Assembly: GCA_026390735.1 (NCBI GenBank)
Contig: JAPLFJ010000068.1
Span: 1-35,948 of the forward strand
Source of the DNA: Ignavibacteriota bacterium
GTDB lineage: Bacteria > Bacteroidota > Ignavibacteria > Tepidaquicellales > Tepidaquicellaceae
DNA: 35,948 nucleotides
Direction: 5' to 3'
The notes under the pieces are model-generated. The model made no database searches. It worked only from the letters and a program-made list of their open reading frames with translations, and was not told the origin of the DNA. Below, piece by piece: positions 22,690-32,500 of the stretch. Made by a program: the position numbers and the translations under genes. Position 1 is the first letter of the stretch, and each line of letters starts with the position of its first letter.

Positions 22690-23760
22690 ATGAAGACACA
22701 TTTTAAGATTTTCGCGGCACTAATGCTGATAGTTGTATTGTTTAATTTATCCTTTGCACAGGGAAATGACGATAAAGTAATATTATGCGACAACTACGAT
22801 ACTTTATACAGTATGATTAACAAGGGTATACCCGCATCGATGTACAAGAGTGCAACAATAGAAGGTTTTACACTTGTTGAGAAAAGTATGATAACGGTTT
22901 ATCCGAAAGTCAGCGAGGGATATTTAGTGGAGATGCAGATAATAAAGATAACGCAGGGAGAGAATTTCGGAAAGTATGAGAGCAATGCAGTACTCGGATT
23001 CTTTGCATCAGGGTGCAAGGAATTTAAAAAGAATTTCAGCAGGTTTAACAAAACATCCTGCAGGTTTTATGCAGACAGTCCTGAAGATGCGATGGATGCA
23101 GCAAGAAACGGGATATCGGTTACGATAGAGAGCAAGTATATTCTGGAAGGAACGCTGGTGGATACGTATAAAAAGATTTGTTTTTCAGACGCTCCCGACC
23201 CGATGCCTGTAAAGAAGCCTGCCGTGTATCTTTATCCGACAGAGCAGGTGAACGTTTCGGTAAAGGTTAACGTGAATGGGAAACTTACTTACACTGACCC
23301 GGCATACGGTACGGGATGGAACGTGAACGCGACAGCTGACGGAATGATAGATAACAAATATGATTATCTTTTCTATGAAGCGGATTTGAACAAGGTTGAA
23401 CTTCCGAACGAAGGTTGGGTAGTAGAGTATGGAAATCTGAAAGAATGGTTTGAAGAATATCTGCCGAAACTTGGATTGAACAAGAAAGAGAAAGAACAGT
23501 TTGAAGAATACTGGCTTGCGAAATTAAGGAAGGCAAAGTACTACGACATAAGAATACTGGGAGATAAATTCCTTGCAGAGAATATGGAGTTGCTGATTGA
23601 GCCGAAACCTGAGACATTGTTAAGACTGAACTTTTACTTTAAGCCGTTGAGTTCGAAGACAGAGTTAACGGCGCCTGAGATAAAAGGAGTAAGGAGGAAA
23701 GGATTTACGGTTGTAGAGTGGGGTGGTGTAGACGGCGGGGAGTTGAGGATAGTGCCGTAG
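22690..23760 (+). CDS. Secreted KPxxYLYP-domain protein, 356 aa
   Basis: A signal peptide (~1-23, FAALMLIVVLFNLSFA, cleavage before Q) is followed by an N-terminal region of ~150 residues with several cysteines (C33, C109, C124, C164). The second half begins KPAVYLYPTEQVNVSVKV (176-193). It runs on with GKLTYTDPAYGTGWNV, a YDYLFYEAD block and a helical WFEEYLPKLGLNKKE segment. I recognise this as a recurring bacterial secreted domain (KPxIYLYP motif) but know no established function. Divergent from the micropeptide array and sharing its regulatory region. Confidence 0.75.
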   Translation: MKTHFKIFAALMLIVVLFNLSFAQGNDDKVILCDNYDTLYSMINKGIPASMYKSATIEGFTLVEKSMITVYPKVSEGYLVEMQIIKITQGENFGKYESNAVLGFFASGCKEFKKNFSRFNKTSCRFYADSPEDAMDAARNGISVTIESKYILEGTLVDTYKKICFSDAPDPMPVKKPAVYLYPTEQVNVSVKVNVNGKLTYTDPAYGTGWNVNATADGMIDNKYDYLFYEADLNKVELPNEGWVVEYGNLKEWFEEYLPKLGLNKKEKEQFEEYWLAKLRKAKYYDIRILGDKFLAENMELLIEPKPETLLRLNFYFKPLSSKTELTAPEIKGVRRKGFTVVEWGGVDGGELRIVP

Positions 23761-23769
23761 AGGATTTAG

Positions 23770-24150
23770 GTCGGTTCACAGAGAGAGGTTTGGAACGCGG
23801 ATGAACGCTGGAAGAGCGGATAAAGAACAATTATGAATTCTTCCGCCACGGCTGACGCAAAGAACGCGGAATTATACAGTTACGAGTGAAAACGTGCACA
23901 AAATGGCAAAGAAAGGAATGGAACGCGGATGACGCTGAAAGAACGGATAAGAGCGGATAGAGATTTTTTAAGGTTAGAGATTAAAGAGAAAGAACTTTTC
24001 CCGCGAAATTCACGAAAAGAGATAAGAGAAGAGATTTTTTAGGGTTAGAGATTGAAATTCTGGTTTACCAGCGTATGAATGATGAATTAAAGAATGTTCA
24101 GAGAAAAGAATTTTTTAGGGTTAGAGATTTTAGATTCCTGCTTAAAACAT
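23770..24150 (+). repeat. Mosaic word-repeat block 3
   Basis: Non-coding modules: GGAACGCGGATGACGCTGAA, AGAGCGGATA, 'GAGTGAAAACGTGCACAAAA', CCCGCGAAATTCACGAAA, 'TTTTTTAGGGTTAGAGATT' and TTCTGGTTTACCAGCGTATG. The gap 23761-24211 holds no gene. Confidence 0.75.
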
Positions 24151-24181
24151 GCGGGAATAACAAAAATGAGAAATGCTAAAT

Positions 24182-24210
24182 CCCCCGTTTTGTTTACACG
24201 GGGGGTTTTT
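24182..24210. terminator. GC-rich terminator next to the MgtE gene
   Basis: CCCCCG…CGGGGG stem followed by TTTTT on the plus strand. It lies directly against the minus-strand mgtE stop and probably stops transcription from both sides. Confidence 0.75.
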
Positions 24211-24211
24211 A

Positions 24212-25591
24212 TTATAATAGAGTGCCACTTAAGAATATTATTGCGACGAGGAAATATATGACGAGGCCTGTGACGTCGACGAGTGTTGCGACGAAAGGGG
24301 CGGATGATTTTGCCGGGTCGAACTTTAACTTCCTTAATATAAGAGGAAGCATAGAGCCTGAGAGTGTTCCCCATAAGACAACGAGTACAAGAGAAAATCC
24401 GACAGTGAATGCTATCAATATCCAGTGTTCGCCGTAAACGTTTGAAAATGCAGACCACACAGAAATCCTTATAAATCCTATAATACCAAGAATGGTTCCG
24501 AGTAATAATCCTGACAGAACTTCCCTTTTCATAATCTTCCACCAGTCTGAAAGTGCTACCTCTCTCAAAGCCATTGCCCTTATTATTAATGACGTTGCCT
24601 GAGAACCTGAATTACCTCCGCTGGAAATTATAAGCGGAATAAAAAGAGCAAGCACCACTGCTTTTGCAATCTCGTTTTCAAAGAAACCCATTGCAGTTGC
24701 AGTAAGCATTTCGCCGATAAAAAGTATCACGAGCCACACGGCACGCTTCTTCACCATCTGAAGCAATGGAGTTGCCATGTATGGTTCATCGAGTGCTTCC
24801 GTACCGCCAAGGCTCTGCATCTCGCGAGTATCTTCACGTTGAGCAACGTTCAGAATATCATCGATAGTAACGATTCCGATAAGCAAACCCGCATCATCAA
24901 TCACTGGCAGAACCGTCCGTGCATTCTTTTTAAACAAATCAATTGCTTCATCAAGGTCCTGCGATGTTTTCAGGTACAGGAATTTATTATCCATCACATC
25001 GCTAATCTTTTTATCAAGCGGAGCAAGCAGGAGTTCGCGGCTTCTGACATCATCAATCAGTATTCCCCCATCATTAGTAACGTACACGACATTCAGAGTT
25101 TCGCTGTCATTTCCGTTTGTCCTTATAAAATTGAGCGCTTCTTTAACCGTCCAGGAACTTTGAATAGTAATGTAATCAGGCGTCATCAGCCTGCCGACAG
25201 AATTTTCAGGATAACCGAGAAGTGACAAAGTTACCTTCCTCTCTTCTTCGCTGAGTAACTCCATAAGTTCTTTCACAACCTTACCAGGCAGACTGCTGAG
25301 CAGAGCGGTTCTGTCATCGGGCGCCATTTCATTCAGAATACTTTCTATCTGCCCGCCTTTAAGAATGTTCAGGATTTTCTTCTGATCGGAGAAATCGAGA
25401 AACTCAAAAGTCTTCGCGGCAATTTTCAGAGGAATCAGGTCAAGCAGAATAAGCTGTTCAGCGGGTGAAAAATATTTTATAATGTCCGCAAGTTCCGGAG
25501 GCTGAAGTACCTGAAGAAATCCTTTAAGCTCAAGAAACTTCTTCTCTTCGATGTAAGAACTTATTTCAGGAAACTTTGTATTAGATGCCAT
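24212..25591 (-). CDS. mgtE: MgtE-family magnesium transporter, 459 aa
   Basis: Domain order is the full MgtE plan. The cytosolic MgtE N domain (~30-130) has LLSLLG-type Mg2+-sensing helices (ALLSSLPGKVVKELMELLSEEERK). A CBS pair follows (~137-255, VGRLMTPDYITI and a second half ending LIGIVTIDDIL). Then come five transmembrane helices, including the pore-lining signature SSGGNSGSQATSLIIRAMAL. MgtE is a homodimeric Mg2+ channel gated by Mg2+ binding to the N and CBS domains. Length is typical (450-ish residues). Stands alone on the minus strand; terminator adjacent. Confidence 0.96.
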   Translation of the reverse strand: MASNTKFPEISSYIEEKKFLELKGFLQVLQPPELADIIKYFSPAEQLILLDLIPLKIAAKTFEFLDFSDQKKILNILKGGQIESILNEMAPDDRTALLSSLPGKVVKELMELLSEEERKVTLSLLGYPENSVGRLMTPDYITIQSSWTVKEALNFIRTNGNDSETLNVVYVTNDGGILIDDVRSRELLLAPLDKKISDVMDNKFLYLKTSQDLDEAIDLFKKNARTVLPVIDDAGLLIGIVTIDDILNVAQREDTREMQSLGGTEALDEPYMATPLLQMVKKRAVWLVILFIGEMLTATAMGFFENEIAKAVVLALFIPLIISSGGNSGSQATSLIIRAMALREVALSDWWKIMKREVLSGLLLGTILGIIGFIRISVWSAFSNVYGEHWILIAFTVGFSLVLVVLWGTLSGSMLPLILRKLKFDPAKSSAPFVATLVDVTGLVIYFLVAIIFLSGTLL

Positions 25592-25726
25592 AAAAATAAA
25601 GTTATGAATTTACAAAAATAATGCGTTATAGAAATGATTAACGAATAAATGAAGTATGTTGTTCCAGCAACAAAGATAAAATCAGTCCGTAGGAGAGGTA
25701 TGGAAAGATCATTATATCACATTCCC

Positions 25727-26500
25727 CTATCTCACTTTCATAAAGAAAGTTTTATACGGTCCTTTAGGTTTTTCTTTTTCGGTTTTTATTGGAGGGACTA
25801 CAGGGTCAGGATCTCCTTTCACTATTATACCATTGTTTTTTGACCAGACAGGTTTATTCTTAAGGTTCTGGGAAACTACTGCGGGAAACACTACCACCTT
25901 TTTGAAATCTTTCATTATCTCAAACTGAGACGGTTCAACATCAAACTTATACAAAGCAGCTTCATTTTGCTTAAGCACTAAATCTTTAGGTTCCTGTTCA
26001 AGTACTGCTGTTGCCTCCCTGTTTCCTTTACTAACATCAACGGGAAAACACATATAAACAAATGCTATAAAGTAATAAGGAGGAACGGTAGTTTCACAGA
26101 AATCTTTATCAGGATAAAACTCATAAGAAAGAGAATCAGCGTCCATCTTCACATTCCTGAAAGAGCCTAAATGTTTCAGGGGCAGAATACTAAATAAAGT
26201 AGAGACATAATCTTTTTTTACAGATTTATAATTATATTTAAACATTTTATGGTAAGGTTCTTTACCCGGAAGTTTAGAATAGTTCCAAACAAGACCGATA
26301 AGAGGTGATTCATCAAAAAACCTGAAGAAAGTGGATCGTCTTGAAAAGATACTTCTGTTTTCAATCAGCCGTTCGGAAGTAGTTTTCTTGTAATGCCTGA
26401 TTCTTTTAGCTGAATAGTCTGTGCCTTTATTGCTTTTAACGACAACGTCGCCGACAGCACCTTTCACTTTTCCAAGAATACCGTGTTCGAATAATGCCAT
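25727..26500 (-). CDS. DUF6266-like protein, 257 aa
   Basis: The start at 26500 is chosen over 26557 because AGGAGGT lies 7 nt upstream. The N-terminus (MALFEHGILGKVKGAVGDVV followed by VKSNKGTDYSAKRI) follows the G-x-L-G-x-x-x-G-x-V-G-x-V-V pattern with a basic stretch seen in DUF6266 and related Bacteroidota proteins. The remaining 200 residues are mixed alpha/beta with a Pro/Lys-rich tail (PPIKTEKEKPKG). There is no signal peptide. The family has no firm function. The family match is a memory-based suggestion. Confidence 0.6.
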   Translation of the reverse strand: MALFEHGILGKVKGAVGDVVVKSNKGTDYSAKRIRHYKKTTSERLIENRSIFSRRSTFFRFFDESPLIGLVWNYSKLPGKEPYHKMFKYNYKSVKKDYVSTLFSILPLKHLGSFRNVKMDADSLSYEFYPDKDFCETTVPPYYFIAFVYMCFPVDVSKGNREATAVLEQEPKDLVLKQNEAALYKFDVEPSQFEIMKDFKKVVVFPAVVSQNLKNKPVWSKNNGIIVKGDPDPVVPPIKTEKEKPKGPYKTFFMKVR

Positions 26501-26809
26501 TTTCAGACCTCCTAAGTATAAATTTTCAATTAAATTTATTAATGCCCCTGCCTGCACATTGCTAAAGTGTTGCAGGATATTGACTAAATTACTGCTAAAT
26601 CAGGTGGATTACAAGTGTATTTGATGTGGGTTAGACGTGTATTTGATGTGTATTAGGTGCTTAAAAATGCTGTTTTGGGATTTTAAGGCATTTTTTGCCG
26701 AAAAATCCAATAGAATTTCAGAGAATTCTGTAATGTACGAATGATTATACATTATAATAGTTAAACAAGTGGTTGCTGAAAAAAGTTCCCGGAAAATGAA
26801 GAATAAGGA

Positions 26810-27540
26810 GAGCAATTATACAGTTACGAGTGAAAACGTGCACAAAATGGCAAGAAAAGATAGAAGAAGGAATGGAACGCGGATGATGCTGATTTTTAAG
26901 AGCGATGACTGCTGATAGAGATTTTTTAGGGTTAAAGAAGAGCAATTCAGAATTATGAATGATGAATTGAAGAGCAAGAGAAAATTGGAACGCGGATTTA
27001 CACTGATTGAACGGATAAGAGCGGATAGAGATTTTTTAGGGTTAGAGAAGAGCAATTCAGAATGATGAATTGAAGAGCAAGAGAAAATTGGAACGCGGAT
27101 TTACACTGATTGAGCGGATAAGAGCGGATAGAGATTTTTTAGGGTTAGAGAAGAGCAATTCAGAATGATGAATGATGAATTGAAGAGCAAGAGAAAATTG
27201 GAACGCGGATGACGCTGAAAGAACGGATAAGAGAGCAATGATGAATTATGAATGATGAATTGAAGAGCAAGAGAAAATTGGAACGCGGATGACGCTGAAA
27301 GAGCGGATAAGAGAGCAATTCAGAATTCAGAATTCAAACGCGGATGACGCCGAAAGAGCGGATAAGAGCGGATAAAGATTTTTTAGGGTTAGAGAAGAGC
27401 AATTCAGAATTCAGAATTATGAATGATGAATTGAAGAGCAAGAGAAAATTGGAACGCGGATGACGCCGAAAGAACGGATAAGAGCGGATAGAGATTTTTT
27501 AGGGTTCAAGATAAGAAAAGATAATTCTGGTTTAAAAGAG
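26810..27540 (+). repeat. Mosaic word-repeat block 4 (largest)
   Basis: At least six passes through the unit 'AATTGGAACGCGGAT…', '…GAGCGGATAAGAGCGGATAG', 'AGATTTTTTAGGGTTAGAG' and 'GAATGATGAATTGAAGAGCA', with word-level insertions and deletions. The whole gap 26501-27772 has no gene; 26600-26650 carries a small GTGTATTTGATGTG direct repeat. Confidence 0.85.
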
Positions 27541-27567
27541 TAGGCAATAGGCAATTCGGGGATTTTG

Positions 27568-27593
27568 AGAGCCGGTAATAGTACCGACTCTTT
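27568..27593 (+). terminator. Terminator-like hairpin
   Basis: AGAG-C-CGGTA-ATAG-TACCG-A-CTCT followed by TT. There is no obvious gene upstream on either strand within range, so the role is uncertain. A weaker AT-rich hairpin (TTATCT…AGATAA) follows at about 27611. Confidence 0.4.
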
Positions 27594-27772
27594 GCATTAT
27601 AGACGCTTCTTATCTAAAAGCTTAAGATAAAAAGATTAGGAATTGAACGCGGGTTTCCACAGATGAAACAGATTTCCGCAGATGAAAAGGAATGGAATGG
27701 ATTCCAGGAATCAATCATTGCAAATAGATAATTAATATTTGAAATTGCAAAATATTCTATTTATATTACACC

Positions 27773-28264
27773 ATGGAAGAACTATTTAAAATATATCTGG
27801 ATACTTCAGTCATAAACTTTCTATTCGCAGATGATGCACCGGAAAAGAAAGAAATCACAATAGACTTCTTTGATAACTTTATAAATAAGAACAGATATCA
27901 GACATATATTTCAGGTTTGGTTATTGAAGAAATTCAGCAGACTAAAAATACAGACAAGCGCAAATTATTAATGGATGTAATTGAGAGATACCCAATTGAT
28001 TTTATTACAACTGAGAAGACAGAGGAGATTGAATGTCTTGCTAATAAATACATAGAAGAAAAGATAATACCTGAAAAAAAGTTTATGGATGCATATCATA
28101 TTGCAGTTTGTGTTGTTAACGGAATAGATTATCTTGTAAGCTGGAACTATAAGCATCTTGCTAACGTACTGAAAGAAAGGCAGGTTAAGATGACCAATAT
28201 TTCAAATAACTATTTTAAAGAATTCAGGATATTAACTCCTATTGAACTAATAAATTATGAATAA
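27773..28264 (+). CDS. PIN-domain ribonuclease (toxin-like), 163 aa
   Basis: PIN domains are Mg2+-dependent ribonucleases typical of VapC toxins. Acidic residues are in place: D10 (IYLDTSVINFL), E52/E53 (VIEEIQ), D106 (FMDAYHIAVC), followed by the LVSWNYKHL strand with N125. Length is a little above usual VapC size (~130-140), with an extra C-terminal segment ending TPIELINYE. That ending is typical of the group of stand-alone PIN proteins in Bacteroidota and Spirochaetes. The next gene overlaps it by 8 nt, making a probable translationally coupled pair in reverse (toxin-first) order. Confidence 0.85.
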   Translation: MEELFKIYLDTSVINFLFADDAPEKKEITIDFFDNFINKNRYQTYISGLVIEEIQQTKNTDKRKLLMDVIERYPIDFITTEKTEEIECLANKYIEEKIIPEKKFMDAYHIAVCVVNGIDYLVSWNYKHLANVLKERQVKMTNISNNYFKEFRILTPIELINYE

Positions 28265-28466
28265 TATATCAAAATCACAGAGCGAAGTCTGGGAATGGAA
28301 AGAAAGTCTTTATAAAGAAACCATGAATTTGCCAAAGAATAAAAGACTTGAGTATCTTTGCGATAAATCTAAAGACACAATAATAAGCATCTTGAAGAAT
28401 AGAAAATCTTTTTACAAGAGTTCCATAAACACAGATTCACCTGTTGTAGCAGATTCTTCGGATTAA
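28257..28466 (+). CDS. Small partner of the PIN protein (putative antitoxin), 69 aa
   Basis: ATG at 28257 overlaps the PIN gene by 8 nt (ATGAATAA), a classic coupling arrangement. The protein is charged and helical (SQSEVWEWKESLYKETMNLP then KNKRLEYL), with a Ser/Asp-rich tail (VVADSSD). No ribbon-helix-helix or AbrB motif is evident, so antitoxin status rests on context only. Confidence 0.6.
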   Translation: MNNISKSQSEVWEWKESLYKETMNLPKNKRLEYLCDKSKDTIISILKNRKSFYKSSINTDSPVVADSSD

Positions 28467-28509
28467 TATTATATTATTTCTGATATTGAAAATACAGATG
28501 CAAATAATG

Positions 28510-28745
28510 TAATAGAACGCAGATTTCCACAGATGAAACAGATTTCCGCAGATATAAAGGAATCTTAAAGTATATTAGTGAAATTCTTGTTAATTTGTGT
28601 TAATTCGTGAGAAAGCTCTTTTTAGTGAATTTCGTGAGTTTCGCGGGAAAAATGGTCTTCTCTAATCTTATTCTCTAATTCGCGTAATTAGTCTAATTCG
28701 CGGATTCTTTTCTTTATCTCTTTTGGTGTTTTAGTGGTTAATCTC
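28510..28745 (-). repeat. Mosaic word-repeat block 5, inverted orientation
   Basis: After a plus-oriented start (GAACGCAGATTTCCACAGAT), the stretch 28575-28745 is the reverse complement of the usual modules: minus strand 'GAATCCGCGAATTAGACTAA', CCCGCGAAACTCACGAAA and AGAGATTAACCACTAAAA. It is the only block so oriented. Confidence 0.65.
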
Positions 28746-29020
28746 TATTATGATGGTTTCCTGATGGTATTACGATGGTATATTTTCTGTATCATTTCAG
28801 TATCATTCCAGTATCAATCCTGTATATTCCCGGTATCAAACCAGTATCCGCCAAATATCCAATCCTCTTCCCTACTTACCCAATTACTAACTTTCTTACT
28901 GCACTAATACTTTCTCACTGCTTCAAACATACATTTCTGATACACTTCACATACACTTAAGGGTTACTTACTGGCATGGAAAAGCCAACTAAAAGGCAAG
29001 AAAAAGGCATCCAAAAGGCA
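28746..29020 (+). repeat. Degenerate short-period repeats
   Basis: 28750-28865 repeats C-x-GTATCA-x-TC at roughly 10-bp steps (TCAGTATCATTCCAGTATCA). 28985-29022 repeats AAAAGGCA four times. From 29021 to 29297 the DNA is AT-rich and I see no feature. Confidence 0.5.
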
Positions 29021-29297
29021 TTAATTCAGTTTTCGCGAGATATTATTTTTATTGCAGGAATTTGAAGAGAAAATATGTAAGTAATCTACATTCATTATTA
29101 ATATTGATTATAAAAGTTAAACATCAAATATAGCAAAACAGTTCCCGAAGTATCAAATATTTCTATTAGTAATTGATAAAACAATAGTATAGTGACAAAA
29201 TACTCTAAAAACAAAACATAAAGTCTATAAAATAAATGGTACAAATGACGTAATACTGCCACAAAAGACAAATACCAATGCTTAGCAACGGTATAGA

Positions 29298-29312
29298 ATC
29301 TCAAAACGAGAC
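29298..29312. promoter_or_regulatory. Distal palindromic activator-type site
   Basis: ATCTCA-AAA-CGAGAC, one symmetric pair short of GTCTCA-N3-TGAGAC, centred 214 bp upstream of the -24 element at 29519, that is 20 bp nearer than the equivalent site of the micropeptide array. Confidence 0.5.
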
Positions 29313-29432
29313 AGAAATTACAAAATAACAATGAATAATAATTGCAGACAATAAGAACCGCTAAAACATTAAAAATAAGCACTTTAATGGGAATATATCA
29401 TCACCAAATTTCACCTGCATTCCTTAAAAATT

Positions 29433-29467
29433 GTCTCATAATGAGAAAACTTGTCTCAATATGAGAC
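29433..29467. promoter_or_regulatory. Two palindromic activator-type sites upstream of the T9SS gene
   Basis: GTCTCATAATGAGAA (29433-29447) and TTGTCTCAATATGAGACAA (29451-29469, a perfect palindrome around ATA), centred 79 and 59 bp upstream of the -24 element. Identical geometry to the sites before the micropeptide array. Confidence 0.75.
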
Positions 29468-29518
29468 AAATATAAGCGATAAGAGACGATTACAAGCCAC
29501 AACCGCACCTTTTTTCTT

Positions 29519-29534
29519 TGGCACTCTAATTGCT
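29519..29534 (+). promoter_or_regulatory. Consensus sigma-54 -24/-12 promoter
   Basis: TGGCAC-TCTAA-TTGCT, a full match to the consensus, with its first T 56 nt upstream of the ATG at 29575 and a predicted leader of ~30 nt. Confidence 0.85.
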
Positions 29535-29574
29535 ATATGAAAGATAATTTTAAACAAATTAAATATTAAAGAAA

Positions 29575-32500
29575 ATGAAAACTTTATTTAAAACATTGGG
29601 GATGTTAGGATTGTTTTTCTTTCTGCTGGGAATAGCTACTCCTAGTGATGCTCAGATAAAATACTGGAAGAACAAGAGCACAGGTAGTTGGAATACGGCT
29701 GCAATTTGGCAAAGTTCTACAGACGATATAATATATGATGATGATGCTTCTTATCCTAATAAAACATCTATGAGTTCTGAAACAGATTATCCAACTGACT
29801 TTGTTCGAATAGTAACAGGAACTATGACATTTAATCAAAGCAGTATATATTTATGCTATCTATCAATTGAAACAGGGGCTGCAATGACAGTTAGTACAAC
29901 AAAAAAGTTATATGTTTATAAAAATGAGTCAGAAATCATTGGTAGCTTTTATGTTCAAGCTAATGCTACTTTTACGATTGCATCAACAGGTAGTGCTACT
30001 TATGGTACCTTTACAACAGGACCGAATGTTTATTCGGAAATTACAATTGATGGCTGTTTTAACAATGGTCCAGCATTAACTACTCCAGGTAAATATGCTA
30101 TTGCTTCTTTTTCAGGAACATTAGTGAATCATTCTACTAAATTAAATAATTACAACACACTTACAAGTCCATCTTCAAAAATGTTCCAAATTAAAGGTAT
30201 CTTTAGAAATTATGAAGATCTAGCAACTGAAGGAAATATCTCTATGGTTTCAGGTTGCATTTACGAACATTGCTTTACGGAGGCCCCAGGTACAATTCCA
30301 AATTCACTTTGGGCAGCTAATTCAACATGCAAAATTGAAAGTTATACTTTAAATGCAGATGCACCAGGCGGACTTGGTCAAACATTTGCTAACTTAATAT
30401 GGAATTGTCCAAATCAAGAATCTGATATAAATTTCCTCGGATCTCTGAATGCCGTAGGTGGAGATTTTACTGTTTCGTCGACAGGTACGGGTAGTATCTC
30501 TTTTGATGTCACTGATAATTTATCTCCTTTAACTATTTCAGGTACGTTTACATTAGAAGGTGGAAAAGTTTATTTGAATAATTTTATAGATTTTGCTAAT
30601 GATAATACATATACAAACCTATCAGGAAATGTAGTCTTAACAGGAGGAACACTTAAAAATTGTAAATCGGGTTCAAGTATTGGATATATAACTTTTAACA
30701 AACAGAACACACCTCAAGTACTTACAATTAATTTGACATCTATTCAAGGTAAAATTGCATTTAAAGTAGCATCTGGTTCATCTTTGGAATTTGGGAATAG
30801 TAGTTCAGTTTTATTAAATACAGATTTAGGTTCTACTTTTGATGTATTAACAGGAGGAGCCTTGAGAATAAGACATATTTATGGTATTTCAAGTTCAGGT
30901 TCAACTGGATGCATTCAAGTTGGAGGGACAAGAACATTTAGCAATAGTGGAACTTATGATTATTGTGGCGACGAACTTCAAATTACTGGTAATGGGTTAC
31001 CTACATCATTAGTTGCTGGTCAAATTATTATTGGTAATCCGTCGGGGGTTAAATTATCAAATAATTATGATTTTAGCAGTGCAAGCGGTGGATTAACAGT
31101 AAATAACTCGGGTTATCTAATTTGCAACTCATATTATATAAGTGGTTCTGGATTTTTCACTTTTAACTCGGGATGTAAAATTGCTATTTGCAGCGCGAAT
31201 GGCATAGTTGGTGGTGTTACTTCCGTAGGAAATATAAGGAACTCTGGGACAAAAACATTGAATACTGAAGCAACTTATGAATATGTTGGAACATCCGCTC
31301 AAACAACAGGGTCCGCTCTGCCATCATCAGTTCAAAATTTGTTAATTAATAATTCATCAGCTACTGGTGTTACATTAACAAATGATGTTACCGTTAGCAA
31401 TAGTTTAACATTGACAGATGGAGAATTAATAACAAACTCTAAGAATCTGATAATAAGTAACTCATATACGATAACATCAGGTACTATTTCAGGAGATAAT
31501 GCCTCAACATTAACAATAAATGGTTCAGGGGCAATAACTGGCTCTTTAACTTTTACTCCATCCTATCAGGTTTTAAAAACATTAACAATTAATAGATCTG
31601 CAGGAACAGTAACATTAGGTTCTCCATTAACATTAGATGGAACAACAGATGGTACTTTAAATTTAACAGCAGGTACACTTGATATTTCAGGTCGAACATT
31701 AACTTTTATAAAAGGAAATACACCAATTGTAAAAGGTGCTGGTTTTATTACAACAAGTACAAATTCAGGTTTAGTATTTGGAACAGAAGGAAATACGGGC
31801 GGAAGTGCATTCCTAATTCCTGCTGGTACATTCACATCTGCACCTATTGTTAATAACTTTTCAGTAAACAGAACAAACAGTCTAACACTTACGCAGGATT
31901 TGAATGTAAATGGAACCTTAACTTTGACTTCAGGTCTTTTAATTGGTTCCACAAACAATAATTTAGTAACTCTCGGTAATGCTTCGGGAAATGGTATTTT
32001 ATCATTACCTACACCTGTTACAACAGGAAGAATTGTTGGAAATTTTAAAAGGTTCCTTTCTTCACCGGATAAAACTTATATTTTCCCAATAGGAACAACA
32101 ACAAATTATAATGGTATTGTAATTGATTACGCTGGTGGTGTTTCTGTTGCAGGATCATTGACTGCGGCTTTTACAGTTGGCGACCCGGGAAACAACAATA
32201 ACCCAAATCCTATTGATGATGCAAACCCAACTTATACTGTTAATAAATACTCTCAATTTGGATATTGGACAATTTTAAATACAACAGTTGCAGGTACATA
32301 TTCAATTGATGTAAATACAAATGGATTTACAGGAATTCGTATGGGCTCAACCCAGACAGATAAAGATTGTAGAAGTAACTTAAGATTGCTAAAAAGAAGT
32401 GGTTCTACAGTCAATTGGTCATTAGAAAATACTTACGTTGCAGCAACCGGTGATGATCACACAAATATGGTAGTAAAAAGAGCAGGACTGACAACTTTTA

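Noticed and set aside
24213-24232. TGGCACTCTAT on the minus strand near the MgtE stop
   Set aside because: There is no TTGC at the right spacing and it lies at the end of the mgtE gene, so not a sigma-54 promoter.
25918-25932. ATCTCAAACTGAGAC, a near match to the activator palindrome
   Set aside because: Lies inside the DUF6266-like coding region with no -24/-12 site nearby; likely chance.
26810-27540. Possible CRISPR array in the repeat-rich block
   Set aside because: Modules vary in length and order, with no constant repeat and no unique spacers of uniform size.
28775-28960. Plus-strand 61-residue ORF
   Set aside because: Covers degenerate 10-bp repeats and pyrimidine-rich spacer, with no start signal or family resemblance.
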